DNA of 64,000 bases. Source: Oscillospiraceae bacterium. Its GTDB lineage: Bacteria > Bacillota > Clostridia > Oscillospirales > Acutalibacteraceae. Position numbers and translations under genes: made by a program. Under the pieces are notes generated by a model that was given only the letters and a program-made list of their open reading frames with translations, ran no database searches and was not told the origin of the DNA. Location: the NCBI GenBank assembly GCA_015065605.1, contig SVPZ01000005.1:20432-84431 (forward strand), read 5' to 3'. Positions 8,801 through 16,009 of the stretch are shown here, piece by piece (the first letter of the stretch is position 1; each line of letters starts with the position of its first letter).

Positions 8801-9358
8801 CTTTCTTTTAAACTTGATAGCTTGAATACGGTTTCTTATCTGACCGAAAGTTGTAACGGTTATGCAAACTATTGGTCTAAGGTTCCCGAGGGTATGCTTT
8901 ACGGAAAAGACTACGATTTGATTCCGTCATATAAGGGTTGTTCCTATGCCTACAGCAATATGCACTATAGTCAGCTTAAATATAACGAGATGGGTGCGCA
9001 GGGGGCTGAAAATCTTTATAAAATACTTTACGGCACTCAAAATTTTGACGGTGTTGCCGTAAGGGATGCAAACGGTGATTTAATCGGCAAATTCGGTATT
9101 GACGGAAGCGGTAGTTTTACCGTAAAGAACGACGGTACCATTAAAACAAAATATTTGCAGATTCGTCCCGAGGACGCTTCTTGTACCTATGATTTTTCTT
9201 TAAGCGTAAATAAAGAAAGCTCCACTCTTACGGTTACCGTTTTTGCGGACGGTTCTCATAAACCGAGCGGAGATGAGTATATAAGTGAATACGGTGAAGT
9301 AAACTGGTCAAAATTAGGTAGTGATACCTTGAATATTAAGTGTGAAATAATTAAGTAA
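5810..9358 (+). CDS. Large secreted SGNH/sialate-O-acetylesterase-like protein
   Basis: This 1182-residue exported protein starts at the ATG with AACGAGGTG upstream. The order is a signal peptide (1 to about 28), a sandwich domain (35-275), two InlB/Flg_new repeats (about 277-338 and 344-407, with FLGWYTD and FEGWYTD), and a second sandwich (408-600). A module of about 140 residues (TEEA...MRFYYSY) shared with the 20559 protein comes next, then an SGNH esterase domain (about 750-1075). The esterase signatures are IGQSNAEG with Ser761, VWNQGESN with Glu926 and NMHYSQ with His1052, as in the SASA/CE6 group that removes acetyl groups from glycans. No membrane anchor or dockerin is visible. It is probably read through from the upstream dockerin gene. 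Confidence 0.85.
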   Translation: MKKILSFVLAFLLFTMSFAVAFNVTAIDDDLIYDYAFYDFNEGEVVPHAVNSGYSEDSEGKTFYPFLSRDKTASLSQENLTVTDGGVKKTVSALKIEANEYSNLIFTDKNGVPFEARPNVTYTVRVKAYIKYFGKWSQFFYGFGFSGHETPDYKTANETIQYVDHRLGDTFKGAKAQYAKFGTGSDYYNDSSERYSSTFDTSQKYYYYDKTYTFTLSNSDSSTDPFIAHDESGNEYKLNNYFGAFLSMSSVTLPDGTKVKSTVYIDSIEIFANDSAAKVTMYDGEEKIGETYAKIGDGLPSAPEKEGYEFLGWYTDKAYTQKANGVIDNPNLILYAYYINPNAPKTVKYYFGENLIKTEKLKVGSALWDGAGMDGYYFEGWYTDTALKIPYNRQSVESDVTLYGKFLPYKTKYTATSFSRSTKVKAYYKLNGEIRSEFSGCGWNWAGITADKKLISRNNRTWAQSGAYIIRDEETNEMFVPEPGASYEITVKYKVERMDATSAKVNIGYGMKKEFYADITDKNFVDSKMVASHTAADVGDKEYTATLQINVPDVIPEDLLSCLGIYTSYTGRSDQNNASPLSQLVFSEITVERKNTESIISFDGAAVLTEEAYNTAKAQAMRFYYSYTVNENGKTVIDGEEKEVVARGILLKDSENEASLSVNTPLSSGIINIFNNNLDSCWNYDSDTGRVTFSAFVFGLNENDNRNISARGYIVTSDGTVYYSSVKSRSVKQIMDITINTLPENTTEKEKITIMLVIGQSNAEGAGYSEERGVVSAANGMWELSAKPTTTKYGEVFMATSKAGVTKLGPENEYSTNFLDTKGGYGPAFAAKWNELTGEKVVILQLALGATSLAEWQKDANTKGLYKELNFTQYNGSTNPSGNRGYNATDGYYLYSRAVTAYNNTYEALSKQYEISHGFYVWNQGESNEAATASTHTVYGDEKYAEYFEKMHNDLLNDCKGLQMGTIIAVRSCKSQSNTLGKAVSGASTGPRRAQYRLSFKLDSLNTVSYLTESCNGYANYWSKVPEGMLYGKDYDLIPSYKGCSYAYSNMHYSQLKYNEMGAQGAENLYKILYGTQNFDGVAVRDANGDLIGKFGIDGSGSFTVKNDGTIKTKYLQIRPEDASCTYDFSLSVNKESSTLTVTVFADGSHKPSGDEYISEYGEVNWSKLGSDTLNIKCEIIK

Positions 9359-9369
9359 AGGTGATAAAA

Positions 9370-10191
9370 ATGAGTGAATGCACACACGATTGCAGTACCT
9401 GTTCTGCAAACTGCTCCGACAGAAAGCCCGATAGCCTTATCGAGCCCACCAACGAGCTCAATAACATAAAAAAGGTAATAGGCGTTGTCAGCGGTAAGGG
9501 CGGTGTAGGTAAATCTATGGTTACTTCTTTGCTCAGCGTTGCAATGCGTAAAGAGGGCAAAGAGGTTGCGATACTCGATGCCGATATTACGGGCCCTTCC
9601 ATTCCCAAGGCGTTCGGTATAAATGACCGCGCTGAAGGAAACGATTTGGGAATTTTCCCCGCTATTACCAAAGAGGGTATTAAATTAATGTCCATTAATC
9701 TTCTTTTAGAAGATGCAACCGCTCCTGTCGTTTGGCGTGGTCCCGTTATTGCAGGCGCCGTAAAGCAGTTCTGGAGTGACGTTATATGGAACGACGTTGA
9801 CTATATGTTCGTCGATTGCCCTCCCGGAACGGGCGACGTACCTCTGACCGTTTTCCAAAGTCTTCCTCTTTCGGGAATCGTTATTGTAACAAGCCCTCAG
9901 GACCTTGTTTCAATGATAGTTAAAAAGGCTTATAAAATGGCGGAAATGATGAATATTCCTGTGCTTGGAATAGTTGAAAATATGAGCTATATCCAGTGTC
10001 CCGACTGTGGCAAAAAGGTTCATCTTTTCGGCGAAGGCAAAACCCAGACTATTGCGGATGAACTGGGAGTTCCTCTTCTTGCTCAGCTTCCCATTAATCC
10101 CGATATGGCGGTTATGGTTGATAACGGATGTATCGAAAAGGCTGATACTTCGGTTATGAAGGATGCAATTGATACTCTTTTAAAACTTTAA
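9370..10191 (+). CDS. Mrp/NBP35-type iron-sulfur carrier ATPase
   Basis: This 273-residue cytoplasmic P-loop protein has a deviant Walker A, GKGGVGKS (residues 42-49), a DADITGPSIPKAFG switch segment, DCPPGTGD and a CPDC pair (Cys210 and Cys213) that in the family bridges an Fe-S cluster between two subunits. The N-terminal leader CTHDCSTCSANCSD holds further Cys. Mrp/ApbC proteins deliver Fe-S clusters to apo-enzymes. I chose the ATG at 9370, with AAAGGTG 6-7 nt upstream, over a GTG at 9361 inside that site. It begins 11 nt after the esterase gene, so it is probably co-transcribed, although no functional link is evident. Confidence 0.93.
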   Translation: MSECTHDCSTCSANCSDRKPDSLIEPTNELNNIKKVIGVVSGKGGVGKSMVTSLLSVAMRKEGKEVAILDADITGPSIPKAFGINDRAEGNDLGIFPAITKEGIKLMSINLLLEDATAPVVWRGPVIAGAVKQFWSDVIWNDVDYMFVDCPPGTGDVPLTVFQSLPLSGIVIVTSPQDLVSMIVKKAYKMAEMMNIPVLGIVENMSYIQCPDCGKKVHLFGEGKTQTIADELGVPLLAQLPINPDMAVMVDNGCIEKADTSVMKDAIDTLLKL

Positions 10192-10195
10192 TAAA

Positions 10196-10225
10196 AAAAT
10201 CGGCAAAATAAGTTTTGCCGATTTT
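10196..10225. terminator. Bidirectional terminator between convergent genes
   Basis: AAAATCGGCAAAA-TAAG-TTTTGCCGATTTT has A- and T-rich flanks usable in both directions. It serves the Mrp gene on the plus strand and overlaps the stop codon of the minus-strand gene. Confidence 0.9.
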
Positions 10226-10814
10226 ACTTTATAAATATTTTGTTTTCTTTAAAGATAAGTCCTGCCAAAAGAACGGGGGAAAACTCCTTGGGCCTGATTT
10301 CTTCCACCTCTTTCGGAAGTTTAATAAAAACGGGGTCGCTCAAATCGGGAAAGAAATCCGCTTCTTTCACACTTTCGCAAAGAAAAGGCAGAGTTCCGTA
10401 ACTTTTGTATATCTGTTCGGCGTTAATGGGAAGTTTTTCGCTTTCGATAAATACCCTTTTTGAATATCTGCAAATAATAGGCAGATGCTCACTGTCCCAT
10501 AAATCTTTGTTTAAAAACACCGTTTTGCCTTTCTCGTTTTTCAGCCGTTCAATCAGTCTTAAAAGAATAATCTCTTTAAGATATTCCTTAGGTGTTTCAC
10601 AGAAAGAACAGTAAAGACGTTCTCCTAAGGCTTTTTCGAGTTTTTCTTTGTTCCAAAAGGATTTTTTTGAAAAATGATATATTTTATAAATATTTATTTC
10701 ACCCGCGCTTTTAAAAGAGTAGCTTTCCTTTACTATTTTTTCCTTTCTGCAAAGGTGAAGCTTCTGCAAAATCGTTATTCTTTTCATCGGTACGCAAACA
10801 ACTAAAGATAGCAT
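10224..10814 (-). CDS. Hypothetical protein
   Basis: This 196-residue protein is not one I recognise. On the minus strand an AAAGGA ribosome site lies 7 nt before the ATG, which supports the start beginning MLSLVVCV. There is no clear signal peptide or transmembrane segment. The centre is Leu/Glu/Lys-rich (KEIILLRLIERLKNEKGK) and predicted helical. Four Cys are scattered, including a YCSFCETP pair. The C-terminal part is Pro/Glu-rich (IKLPKEVEEIRPKEFSP). It diverges from the sugar-transferase gene and converges on the Mrp gene, sharing its terminator. It could be a lineage-specific protein of the spore-former, but nothing in the sequence shows a role. Confidence 0.7.
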   Translation of the reverse strand: MLSLVVCVPMKRITILQKLHLCRKEKIVKESYSFKSAGEINIYKIYHFSKKSFWNKEKLEKALGERLYCSFCETPKEYLKEIILLRLIERLKNEKGKTVFLNKDLWDSEHLPIICRYSKRVFIESEKLPINAEQIYKSYGTLPFLCESVKEADFFPDLSDPVFIKLPKEVEEIRPKEFSPVLLAGLIFKENKIFIK

Positions 10815-10830
10815 AAATTATTCCTTTCAC

Positions 10831-10858
10831 TTGACAAAATCGGGGAATATTATATACT
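10831..10858 (+). promoter_or_regulatory. Sigma-A promoter for sugar-transferase operon
   Basis: TTGACA (10831-10836), a 16-bp spacer and TATACT (10853-10858) lie 45 nt before the start codon in the divergent spacer. Confidence 0.78.
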
Positions 10859-10903
10859 TATAATAAGGAATAGTGCAAATAGAACTGTTTTGAAAGGATT
10901 TAT

Positions 10904-12283
10904 ATGAAATTTCTGCAAAAATTCAGAAAGTCTATTATGATGGCAATGAAGTTTCTGGTAATTGCCGCTCTTACCTTAGGCTTTGTAAACGTGTGGTACA
11001 CCTTTTACGGCGAAACAATGATTTCAGAAGTGGTAAACTACGTGGTGGTTGCCTCCTATCTGCTCCTTATACTTCTTTTCGGAGAACTTTACGGCGCCTT
11101 TAAAATAGGAGTAAGCCGACTGCACGAGGTTGCCTATAGTTTATGTCTTTCGCTGGTATTTACAAATATAATAATGTTCTTCGAGCTTTGCCTTATTACA
11201 CAGCATATTATTATGCCGGTTGCTTTTATTTGGGGATTTATTTATCAGATAATAATCGCGTTGCTGAGTGTTTACGGCTGTAATACCATTTATTTTAAAC
11301 TTTATCCCGCAAGAAGAACTTTGGCTATCTTTGCCGATGATGCCGAGGGAATGGCAATTATCCGTAAGGTTTCAAAAATTCCCGATCGCTTTAAGGTTGA
11401 GCGCGGCGTTTCTGTAAACAGGGCATCCACGGACGAAATTAAAACCCTTATTGATTCCTTTGAAGCGGTACTGCTTTGCGATATAAATAAAGATCAGAAA
11501 AACGATTTGCTCCGTTACTGTTATTCACGGCAAAAACGTACCTACGTTCTGCCCTCCAGTGCCGACGTAATTATAAGAAACTCCGACCAGATTCAGATTT
11601 CCGATACGCCCATTATGATGTGTCGAAACAGAGGTCTTCGCTTAGAGCAGGAGTTTATAAAGCGTACTCTTGATATAACGGTAGCCTTAATCGGAATAGT
11701 TCTTACTTCACCTATAATGCTTATTACCGCGCTTGCCATAAAGCTTTGTGACGGCGGACCCGTTTTCTTTAAACAAAACCGCGTTACCAAAGGCGGCAAG
11801 ATTTTCAACGTTTTGAAATTCCGCTCAATGATAGTTGACGCCGATAAGGACGGAGCGAAAAAGGCTGAATCGGGGGATGACCGTATTACTCCCGTCGGCA
11901 AAATTATCCGCCCTGTAAGAATTGACGAGCTTCCGCAGTTTTTCAATATTCTTTTCGGAGATATGTCCCTTGTGGGCCCCCGTCCCGAAAGAGTTGAAAA
12001 CGTATATGAATATACAAAAATGTATCCCGACTTTAATCTTCGCCACAGGGTAAAGGGCGGACTTACGGGATATGCGCAGATTTACGGAAAATATAATACT
12101 ACACCCGAAGATAAACTCAAGATGGACCTCATATATATAGAGCAGTACTCAATATTCCTTGATATAAAGCTCCTTCTTATGACCATCAAGATTTTATTTA
12201 TGAAAGAAAGCACAGAAGGTTTTGACGCTAAGGCAAATGCAAACGTAAAACCAATAGATAAACGAAAGGAAGAAGACAAATGA
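10904..12283 (+). CDS. Undecaprenyl-phosphate sugar phosphotransferase (WbaP/WcaJ type)
   Basis: This 459-residue membrane protein has four N-terminal membrane helices (within about residues 12-130) and a middle soluble domain. A fifth hydrophobic segment near 255-275 leads into the C-terminal bacterial sugar-transferase domain. Signature residues are KRTLDITVAL, FKQNRVTKGGKIFNVLKFRS, IRPVRIDELPQFFNIL, MSLVGPRPE and VKGGLTGYAQI. The family moves a sugar-1-phosphate from a nucleotide sugar to undecaprenyl phosphate, the first membrane step of surface-polysaccharide synthesis. Its stop overlaps the start of the next gene (ATGA), a nucleotidyltransferase that could supply the activated sugar. 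The sugar transferred cannot be told from the sequence. Confidence 0.92.
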   Translation: MKFLQKFRKSIMMAMKFLVIAALTLGFVNVWYTFYGETMISEVVNYVVVASYLLLILLFGELYGAFKIGVSRLHEVAYSLCLSLVFTNIIMFFELCLITQHIIMPVAFIWGFIYQIIIALLSVYGCNTIYFKLYPARRTLAIFADDAEGMAIIRKVSKIPDRFKVERGVSVNRASTDEIKTLIDSFEAVLLCDINKDQKNDLLRYCYSRQKRTYVLPSSADVIIRNSDQIQISDTPIMMCRNRGLRLEQEFIKRTLDITVALIGIVLTSPIMLITALAIKLCDGGPVFFKQNRVTKGGKIFNVLKFRSMIVDADKDGAKKAESGDDRITPVGKIIRPVRIDELPQFFNILFGDMSLVGPRPERVENVYEYTKMYPDFNLRHRVKGGLTGYAQIYGKYNTTPEDKLKMDLIYIEQYSIFLDIKLLLMTIKILFMKESTEGFDAKANANVKPIDKRKEEDK

Positions 12284-13161
12284 GTTTTCACGCAACACTA
12301 GTAGTAATGGCAGCAGGTATGGGCAGTCGCTTCGGCGGTCTTAAACAGCTTGAACCTATCGGCAGAAACGGCGAGGTTATTCTTGACTTTTCGGTATATG
12401 ATGCTATGGAAGCAGGCTTCGATAAGGTTGTTTTCGTTATAAAACACGAAATAGAAGAAGACTTTAAGCGTATCGTTGGCGACCGTATCGCTAAAAAGGT
12501 AAAGGTTGAATATGCTTTTCAGGAAATAGCTGACCTTCCCGAAGGCTTTACCGCTCCCGCAGACAGAACTAAGCCTTGGGGTACCACTCAGGCAATTCTC
12601 TGCTGTAAGGACTATGTAAACGAACCCTTTATAGTAGTAAATGCCGACGACTATTACGGAAAAGATGCATTTAAGAAGATGTATGATTTCTTAAAACTTC
12701 AGACAGGCGATTATGCTATGGTAGGCTTCAGACTTGCCAACACCCTCACCGAAAACGGCACCGTTTCCCGCGGTATCTGTAAAGAGGAAAACGGCTATCT
12801 TACATATATCGAAGAAAGAACCAAAATCGATGCAAATTGCCGTTATACAAAGGATGGCGAAAACTGGATTCAGATGGAACCCGATACCGTTGTTTCCATG
12901 AATATGTGGGGCTTTACCGCCGATATATTCGGTTATCTTTACGATAACTTTGTAAACTTCCTTAAAGAAAATCTTGAGGTTCCTAAATCCGAATGTTTCT
13001 TGCCTATGGCAGTTGCCGAACTTATAGACAGAAAAGAAAAGAACGTAAGAGTTCTCGCAAGTGAAGATAAGTGGTACGGCGTAACCTATAAAGAAGATAA
13101 GGATGCGGTTGTAGCCGCAGTTTCCGCCCTCGAACAGCAGGGACTTTATGATAATATGTGA
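12280..13161 (+). CDS. Sugar nucleotidyltransferase
   Basis: This 293-residue cytoplasmic protein has a Rossmann-like nucleotidyltransferase fold. The pyrophosphorylase motif VVMAAGMGSRFGGLKQLEPIG spans about residues 8-28, PWGTTQAIL binds nucleotide, and VVNADDYYG supplies the acidic metal-binding pair. The enzyme class joins a sugar-1-phosphate to an NTP, releasing pyrophosphate. It overlaps the sugar-transferase gene by 4 nt, so the two are translationally coupled and probably serve one surface-glycan pathway. It is not a canonical GalU or RmlA by motif spacing, so the nucleotide and sugar are left open. A strong terminator follows. Confidence 0.87.
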   Translation: MSFHATLVVMAAGMGSRFGGLKQLEPIGRNGEVILDFSVYDAMEAGFDKVVFVIKHEIEEDFKRIVGDRIAKKVKVEYAFQEIADLPEGFTAPADRTKPWGTTQAILCCKDYVNEPFIVVNADDYYGKDAFKKMYDFLKLQTGDYAMVGFRLANTLTENGTVSRGICKEENGYLTYIEERTKIDANCRYTKDGENWIQMEPDTVVSMNMWGFTADIFGYLYDNFVNFLKENLEVPKSECFLPMAVAELIDRKEKNVRVLASEDKWYGVTYKEDKDAVVAAVSALEQQGLYDNM

Positions 13162-13162
13162 T

Positions 13163-13196
13163 AAAAAAGCTCAATCCGTTTGGATTGAGCTTTTTT
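13163..13196. terminator. Strong bidirectional terminator
   Basis: AAAAAAGCTCAATCC-GTTT-GGATTGAGCTTTTTT is a perfect 15-bp stem between convergent genes. Confidence 0.95.
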
Positions 13197-13240
13197 AGGG
13201 AATAGGGAATAGGGAATAGGGAATAGGGAATAGGGAATAG
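13197..13240. repeat. Heptanucleotide tandem repeat (AGGGAAT)
   Basis: About 6.3 perfect copies of AGGGAAT lie between the terminator and the stop codon of the minus-strand gene. Such a pure microsatellite is expected to vary in copy number by strand slippage, but here it lies outside both coding regions. Confidence 0.95.
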
Positions 13241-14467
13241 TTAGTGGTTAGCCATTAGTTTTTTGTAGTTTTCGAAGACGTCTTTATGGGTTAAGTAGTT
13301 TTCTCTTACGAAAAGTTTTGTGTGCCAAGCTTCTTTTGCCCAGATTTTTCCGTCCTCAAGAGCACCTTTGCTTATTTCGTAAAGGAACGGTCCTTTATAT
13401 TCGGCTTTTATAAGCGCCTTAATAACTGCATCCCAATTGTTGCTTCCTTCAAGGGGCATCAGATGACATTCGTCGTTGCCGAAGAAATCCGAAACGTGAA
13501 GGGTAACGATTTTATTGCCGAAACGGTTTATAATATCTTCCGCCTTTTCGTTACTCATATGATTAAGGTCAAAGCACATTTTCAGCAAAGGATTTATGGA
13601 AAGTATTTCATACATATCGCTTATACTTCTGCCAAGGCAGGTTCTGGGCAGATTTTCTACCGCTAAGGTAACTCCAAGACTTTCGGCAAAATCGCAAAGT
13701 TCGTTCAAGGATTTTTTCAGTTGATTTAATGATGCTTTTCTGTCGTCCTCGTGTATGGGCTCACCGCTTGGGTGAATAACGAAAACGTTTATGTCGGCAT
13801 CTCTTTTCGCTTCCTTCATCAGTTCCTTAAAATATACCACCGTAAATTTTCTTACCGTTTCGTCAAAACTTGCGGGGTTAAGGGTGGTAAAAGGAACAAA
13901 GGGAAGATGAAACGACCAAAGTTTAATATCAAATTTATCTGCAAGGCGTTTATATTCCTTAAAATCAATATTTACGGTATCCTCGTATTTACCAAAGGCA
14001 ATTTCTAAATGTGTAACGCCGTTTTCTTTGTAATTTTTAAATTCTTTTTCGTCTGCTTCTTTGGTGAAACAAGAATGGGAAAGTCCCAAAGGAAAAGGCG
14101 GGTTAAATTCTTCGGTTACGGCTTCGCCGTTCGCCATATAATCGCCGATTTCTTTAAGTTTTATGAATATTTCTTGGTCTGCGCCCGAAACCGTTAAAAG
14201 ATTAAGCCCTGATTTTTCACTGCTTCTTATAAGCGTTTGGTCACTTTCGCCGATTATCACCAGATTATCGCCGTTCTTGGCAAATGTAAGAATACTCTGA
14301 CAGGCGCATTTTGCCTCAGTTTCGAGTATAAAGTAAGGCTTTTTGCCGATATCATCCAAATCGGATTTTATGAAGTTGTTCTTTAACAGATAGGCAAGAT
14401 AGGGGCCATATGCACCGCTTTTATCATATATAAATACCGTAGCGCTTTTATTAAGCTTCAAATTCAT
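13241..14467 (-). CDS. Sugar phosphate isomerase/epimerase-like TIM-barrel protein
   Basis: This 408-residue protein starts at the ATG with GAAGGTGA 6 nt upstream; a longer frame adds residues without a ribosome site. Residues 1 to about 125 form a mixed alpha/beta domain of unknown role. Residues of about 130-400 show the AP-endonuclease-2/xylose-isomerase-like barrel: THLEIAFG, LWSFHLPF, VFVIHPSG, TLAVENLPRT, CFDLNHMS, VTLHVSDFFG and FLYEIS. The Glu, Asp, His and Glu in the last motifs are the usual divalent-metal ligands. Members isomerise or epimerise sugars or cyclitols; the substrate is unknown. Lack of the DNA-binding motifs argues against endonuclease IV. Confidence 0.8.
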   Translation of the reverse strand: MNLKLNKSATVFIYDKSGAYGPYLAYLLKNNFIKSDLDDIGKKPYFILETEAKCACQSILTFAKNGDNLVIIGESDQTLIRSSEKSGLNLLTVSGADQEIFIKLKEIGDYMANGEAVTEEFNPPFPLGLSHSCFTKEADEKEFKNYKENGVTHLEIAFGKYEDTVNIDFKEYKRLADKFDIKLWSFHLPFVPFTTLNPASFDETVRKFTVVYFKELMKEAKRDADINVFVIHPSGEPIHEDDRKASLNQLKKSLNELCDFAESLGVTLAVENLPRTCLGRSISDMYEILSINPLLKMCFDLNHMSNEKAEDIINRFGNKIVTLHVSDFFGNDECHLMPLEGSNNWDAVIKALIKAEYKGPFLYEISKGALEDGKIWAKEAWHTKLFVRENYLTHKDVFENYKKLMANH

Positions 14468-14563
14468 AATTATCACCTTCAATTTAACTATATAGCAAAT
14501 ATGAAGAAAAAGCAAGAATTTGTATGCTATGATTGTTGTTTTGTTGGTTTTTAATAAAAGCCG

Positions 14564-14592
14564 TTGACAAAAATGAAAAGGTGTGATAAACT
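14564..14592 (+). promoter_or_regulatory. Sigma-A promoter for the 14635 gene
   Basis: TTGACA (14564-14569), a 17-bp spacer and TAAACT (14587-14592) lie 42 nt before the ATG, the same arrangement as at 3766. Confidence 0.8.
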
Positions 14593-14634
14593 ATACTCGA
14601 TTAAAAATACCATTCAATTGGAAGGTGTAAAAAA

Positions 14635-15294
14635 ATGAAAAAATTATTAGCTTTAGTTCTTTGCGTATGTATGATGTTTTCATTGTCTTTAGGCGTATCT
14701 GCTTATACCATTAATAAGGATGACGCAGAAATCGGCGCCGACGATATTTTCGGTGCAACTGCCGTTTATTTTGAAGACGTTGAAGTTACTAAAAACGGTG
14801 ACGTTACCGTTGATTTAATGCTCGAAAGCAATCCCGGTGTAACCGAAGTTAAGGTTACCCTTGCTCTTCCCGAAGGAATTGCCGTTAAAACCGTAGCAAA
14901 CGGTGATATGGGCGCCGCTACCGTTTCGGGTAACGTTATTACCGTAGTAAATAACGACGGATTTATCCTTGACGGTTGTATTGCAAAGGTTACCTTTACC
15001 GCAACAAGCGGAGGTGAAAAGAAGGTTACTCTTACCGCTACCGCAAAAAACGGAGAAGATGCTATTAACGTAAACGGTTCCGAGTGCGTTATTAACGTAG
15101 TTGCTCCTGCGGTTACGGTAGTTCTTGGTGACGTTAACGGCGATGGTGCGGTTGACACTACCGACCTTGCAGAGCTTAAACTTTACCTTGCAGGTCTTCA
15201 GACTGAGGTTAGTGAAGGCGCTGATATGGATGAAGACGGCTCCGTTGACACTACCGACCTTGCTATGTTAAAGCTTCTGCTTGCCGGTTTTTAA
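14635..15294 (+). CDS. Secreted cohesin-like plus dockerin protein
   Basis: This 219-residue exported protein has a signal peptide (1 to about 22, ending SLGVSAYT), one cohesin-like sandwich (about 38-160, rich in V/T strands) and a C-terminal type-I dockerin (about 162-219). The dockerin has two near-identical loops, GDVNGDGAVDTTDLAELK and ADMDEDGSVDTTDLAMLK, with the Asp/Asn positions that bind calcium intact. It has no enzyme domain, so it may bridge another cohesin and dockerin partner. The ribosome site GGAAGGTG is strong, and it is a single-gene unit with its own promoter and terminator. Confidence 0.88.
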   Translation: MKKLLALVLCVCMMFSLSLGVSAYTINKDDAEIGADDIFGATAVYFEDVEVTKNGDVTVDLMLESNPGVTEVKVTLALPEGIAVKTVANGDMGAATVSGNVITVVNNDGFILDGCIAKVTFTATSGGEKKVTLTATAKNGEDAINVNGSECVINVVAPAVTVVLGDVNGDGAVDTTDLAELKLYLAGLQTEVSEGADMDEDGSVDTTDLAMLKLLLAGF

Positions 15295-15312
15295 TTGAAA
15301 AACAATTTATGG

Positions 15313-15343
15313 CCTGACCGAATTTTATCGGTCAGGTTTTTTT
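15313..15343 (+). terminator. Rho-independent terminator
   Basis: CCTGACCGA-ATTTTA-TCGGTCAGG is followed by seven T. Confidence 0.95.
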
Positions 15344-15349
15344 ATTTGG

Positions 15350-15378
15350 TTGATTTTCCTCTATATATATTGTATAAT
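15350..15378 (+). promoter_or_regulatory. Sigma-A promoter for the 15411 operon
   Basis: TTGATT (15350-15355), a 17-bp spacer and a consensus TATAAT (15373-15378) come directly after the preceding terminator. Confidence 0.75.
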
Positions 15379-15410
15379 AAAAATGTATATTTCCATTTAA
15401 GGAGAAAATG

Positions 15411-16007
15411 ATGAGAAAACTGATTTGTGTTTTTCTTTTGATTGCGGTTTTGCTTTCGGCTTTTTCGGTTTGTGCTTTTGCGCAAAGCGGAGTGGTCGCA
15501 GAAAAACTTAATGAAGATGTTCAAGTAGGTGACAAGCTTTCGCTTTGTGTTATCTTTACCGCCGACAACCTTTCTAACGCTTTCCAATATGATTTGATTT
15601 ATGATTCCGAGTTTCTGGAATTTATAGACGCTTCAAACGGAATGTGTAACCAATACGAAAACGGGAAAATAAGATACGTGAACGTTGGCAACAGCAAAAG
15701 CGATACCGCCGTGTTTGTGTTTGTTACAAAAAAAGAGGGGAATACCTATATAAATATAAAGGACGTACTTTCTGCCGATACCGAAGAGCACAGTTTTCCC
15801 GACCTTTCGTATAGCGTAACAATTTCGGCTTTTACGCGCGGTGATGCTAACGGGGACGGAAAAACAGATACAACCGACCTTGCCGAGTTAAAGCTTCACC
15901 TTGCAGGTTTGAACGACGATATAAATGATTTTGCGGATTTTGATAAAAACGGAGAAATAAATACAACGGATTTGGCTTCCCTTAAATTATATCTTGCGGG
16001 GTGTTGA
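15411..16007 (+). CDS. Small secreted cohesin-like plus dockerin protein
   Basis: This protein is about 198 residues long. Two adjacent ATGs exist; the second (15411) sits 6 nt from AAGGAG and is preferred over 15408. A signal peptide ends near VCAFAQS. A single cohesin-like domain (about 27-140) contains the family-like pattern GDKLSLCVIFTADNLSNAFQ and YDSEFLEFIDA. The C-terminal dockerin has loops GDANGDGKTDTTDLAELK and ADFDKNGEINTTDLASLK. It overlaps or abuts the next gene by a few bases, so the two are co-translated. Its domain order matches the 14635 protein at low sequence identity, suggesting old paralogues. Confidence 0.85.
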   Translation: MRKLICVFLLIAVLLSAFSVCAFAQSGVVAEKLNEDVQVGDKLSLCVIFTADNLSNAFQYDLIYDSEFLEFIDASNGMCNQYENGKIRYVNVGNSKSDTAVFVFVTKKEGNTYINIKDVLSADTEEHSFPDLSYSVTISAFTRGDANGDGKTDTTDLAELKLHLAGLNDDINDFADFDKNGEINTTDLASLKLYLAGC

Positions 16008-16009
16008 AA

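Noticed and set aside
13241..14467. Endonuclease IV (DNA repair) identity for the TIM-barrel protein
   Set aside because: It shares the fold and metal ligands only, lacks the conserved DNA-binding loops and has an extra N-terminal domain; a sugar isomerase/epimerase type is safer.
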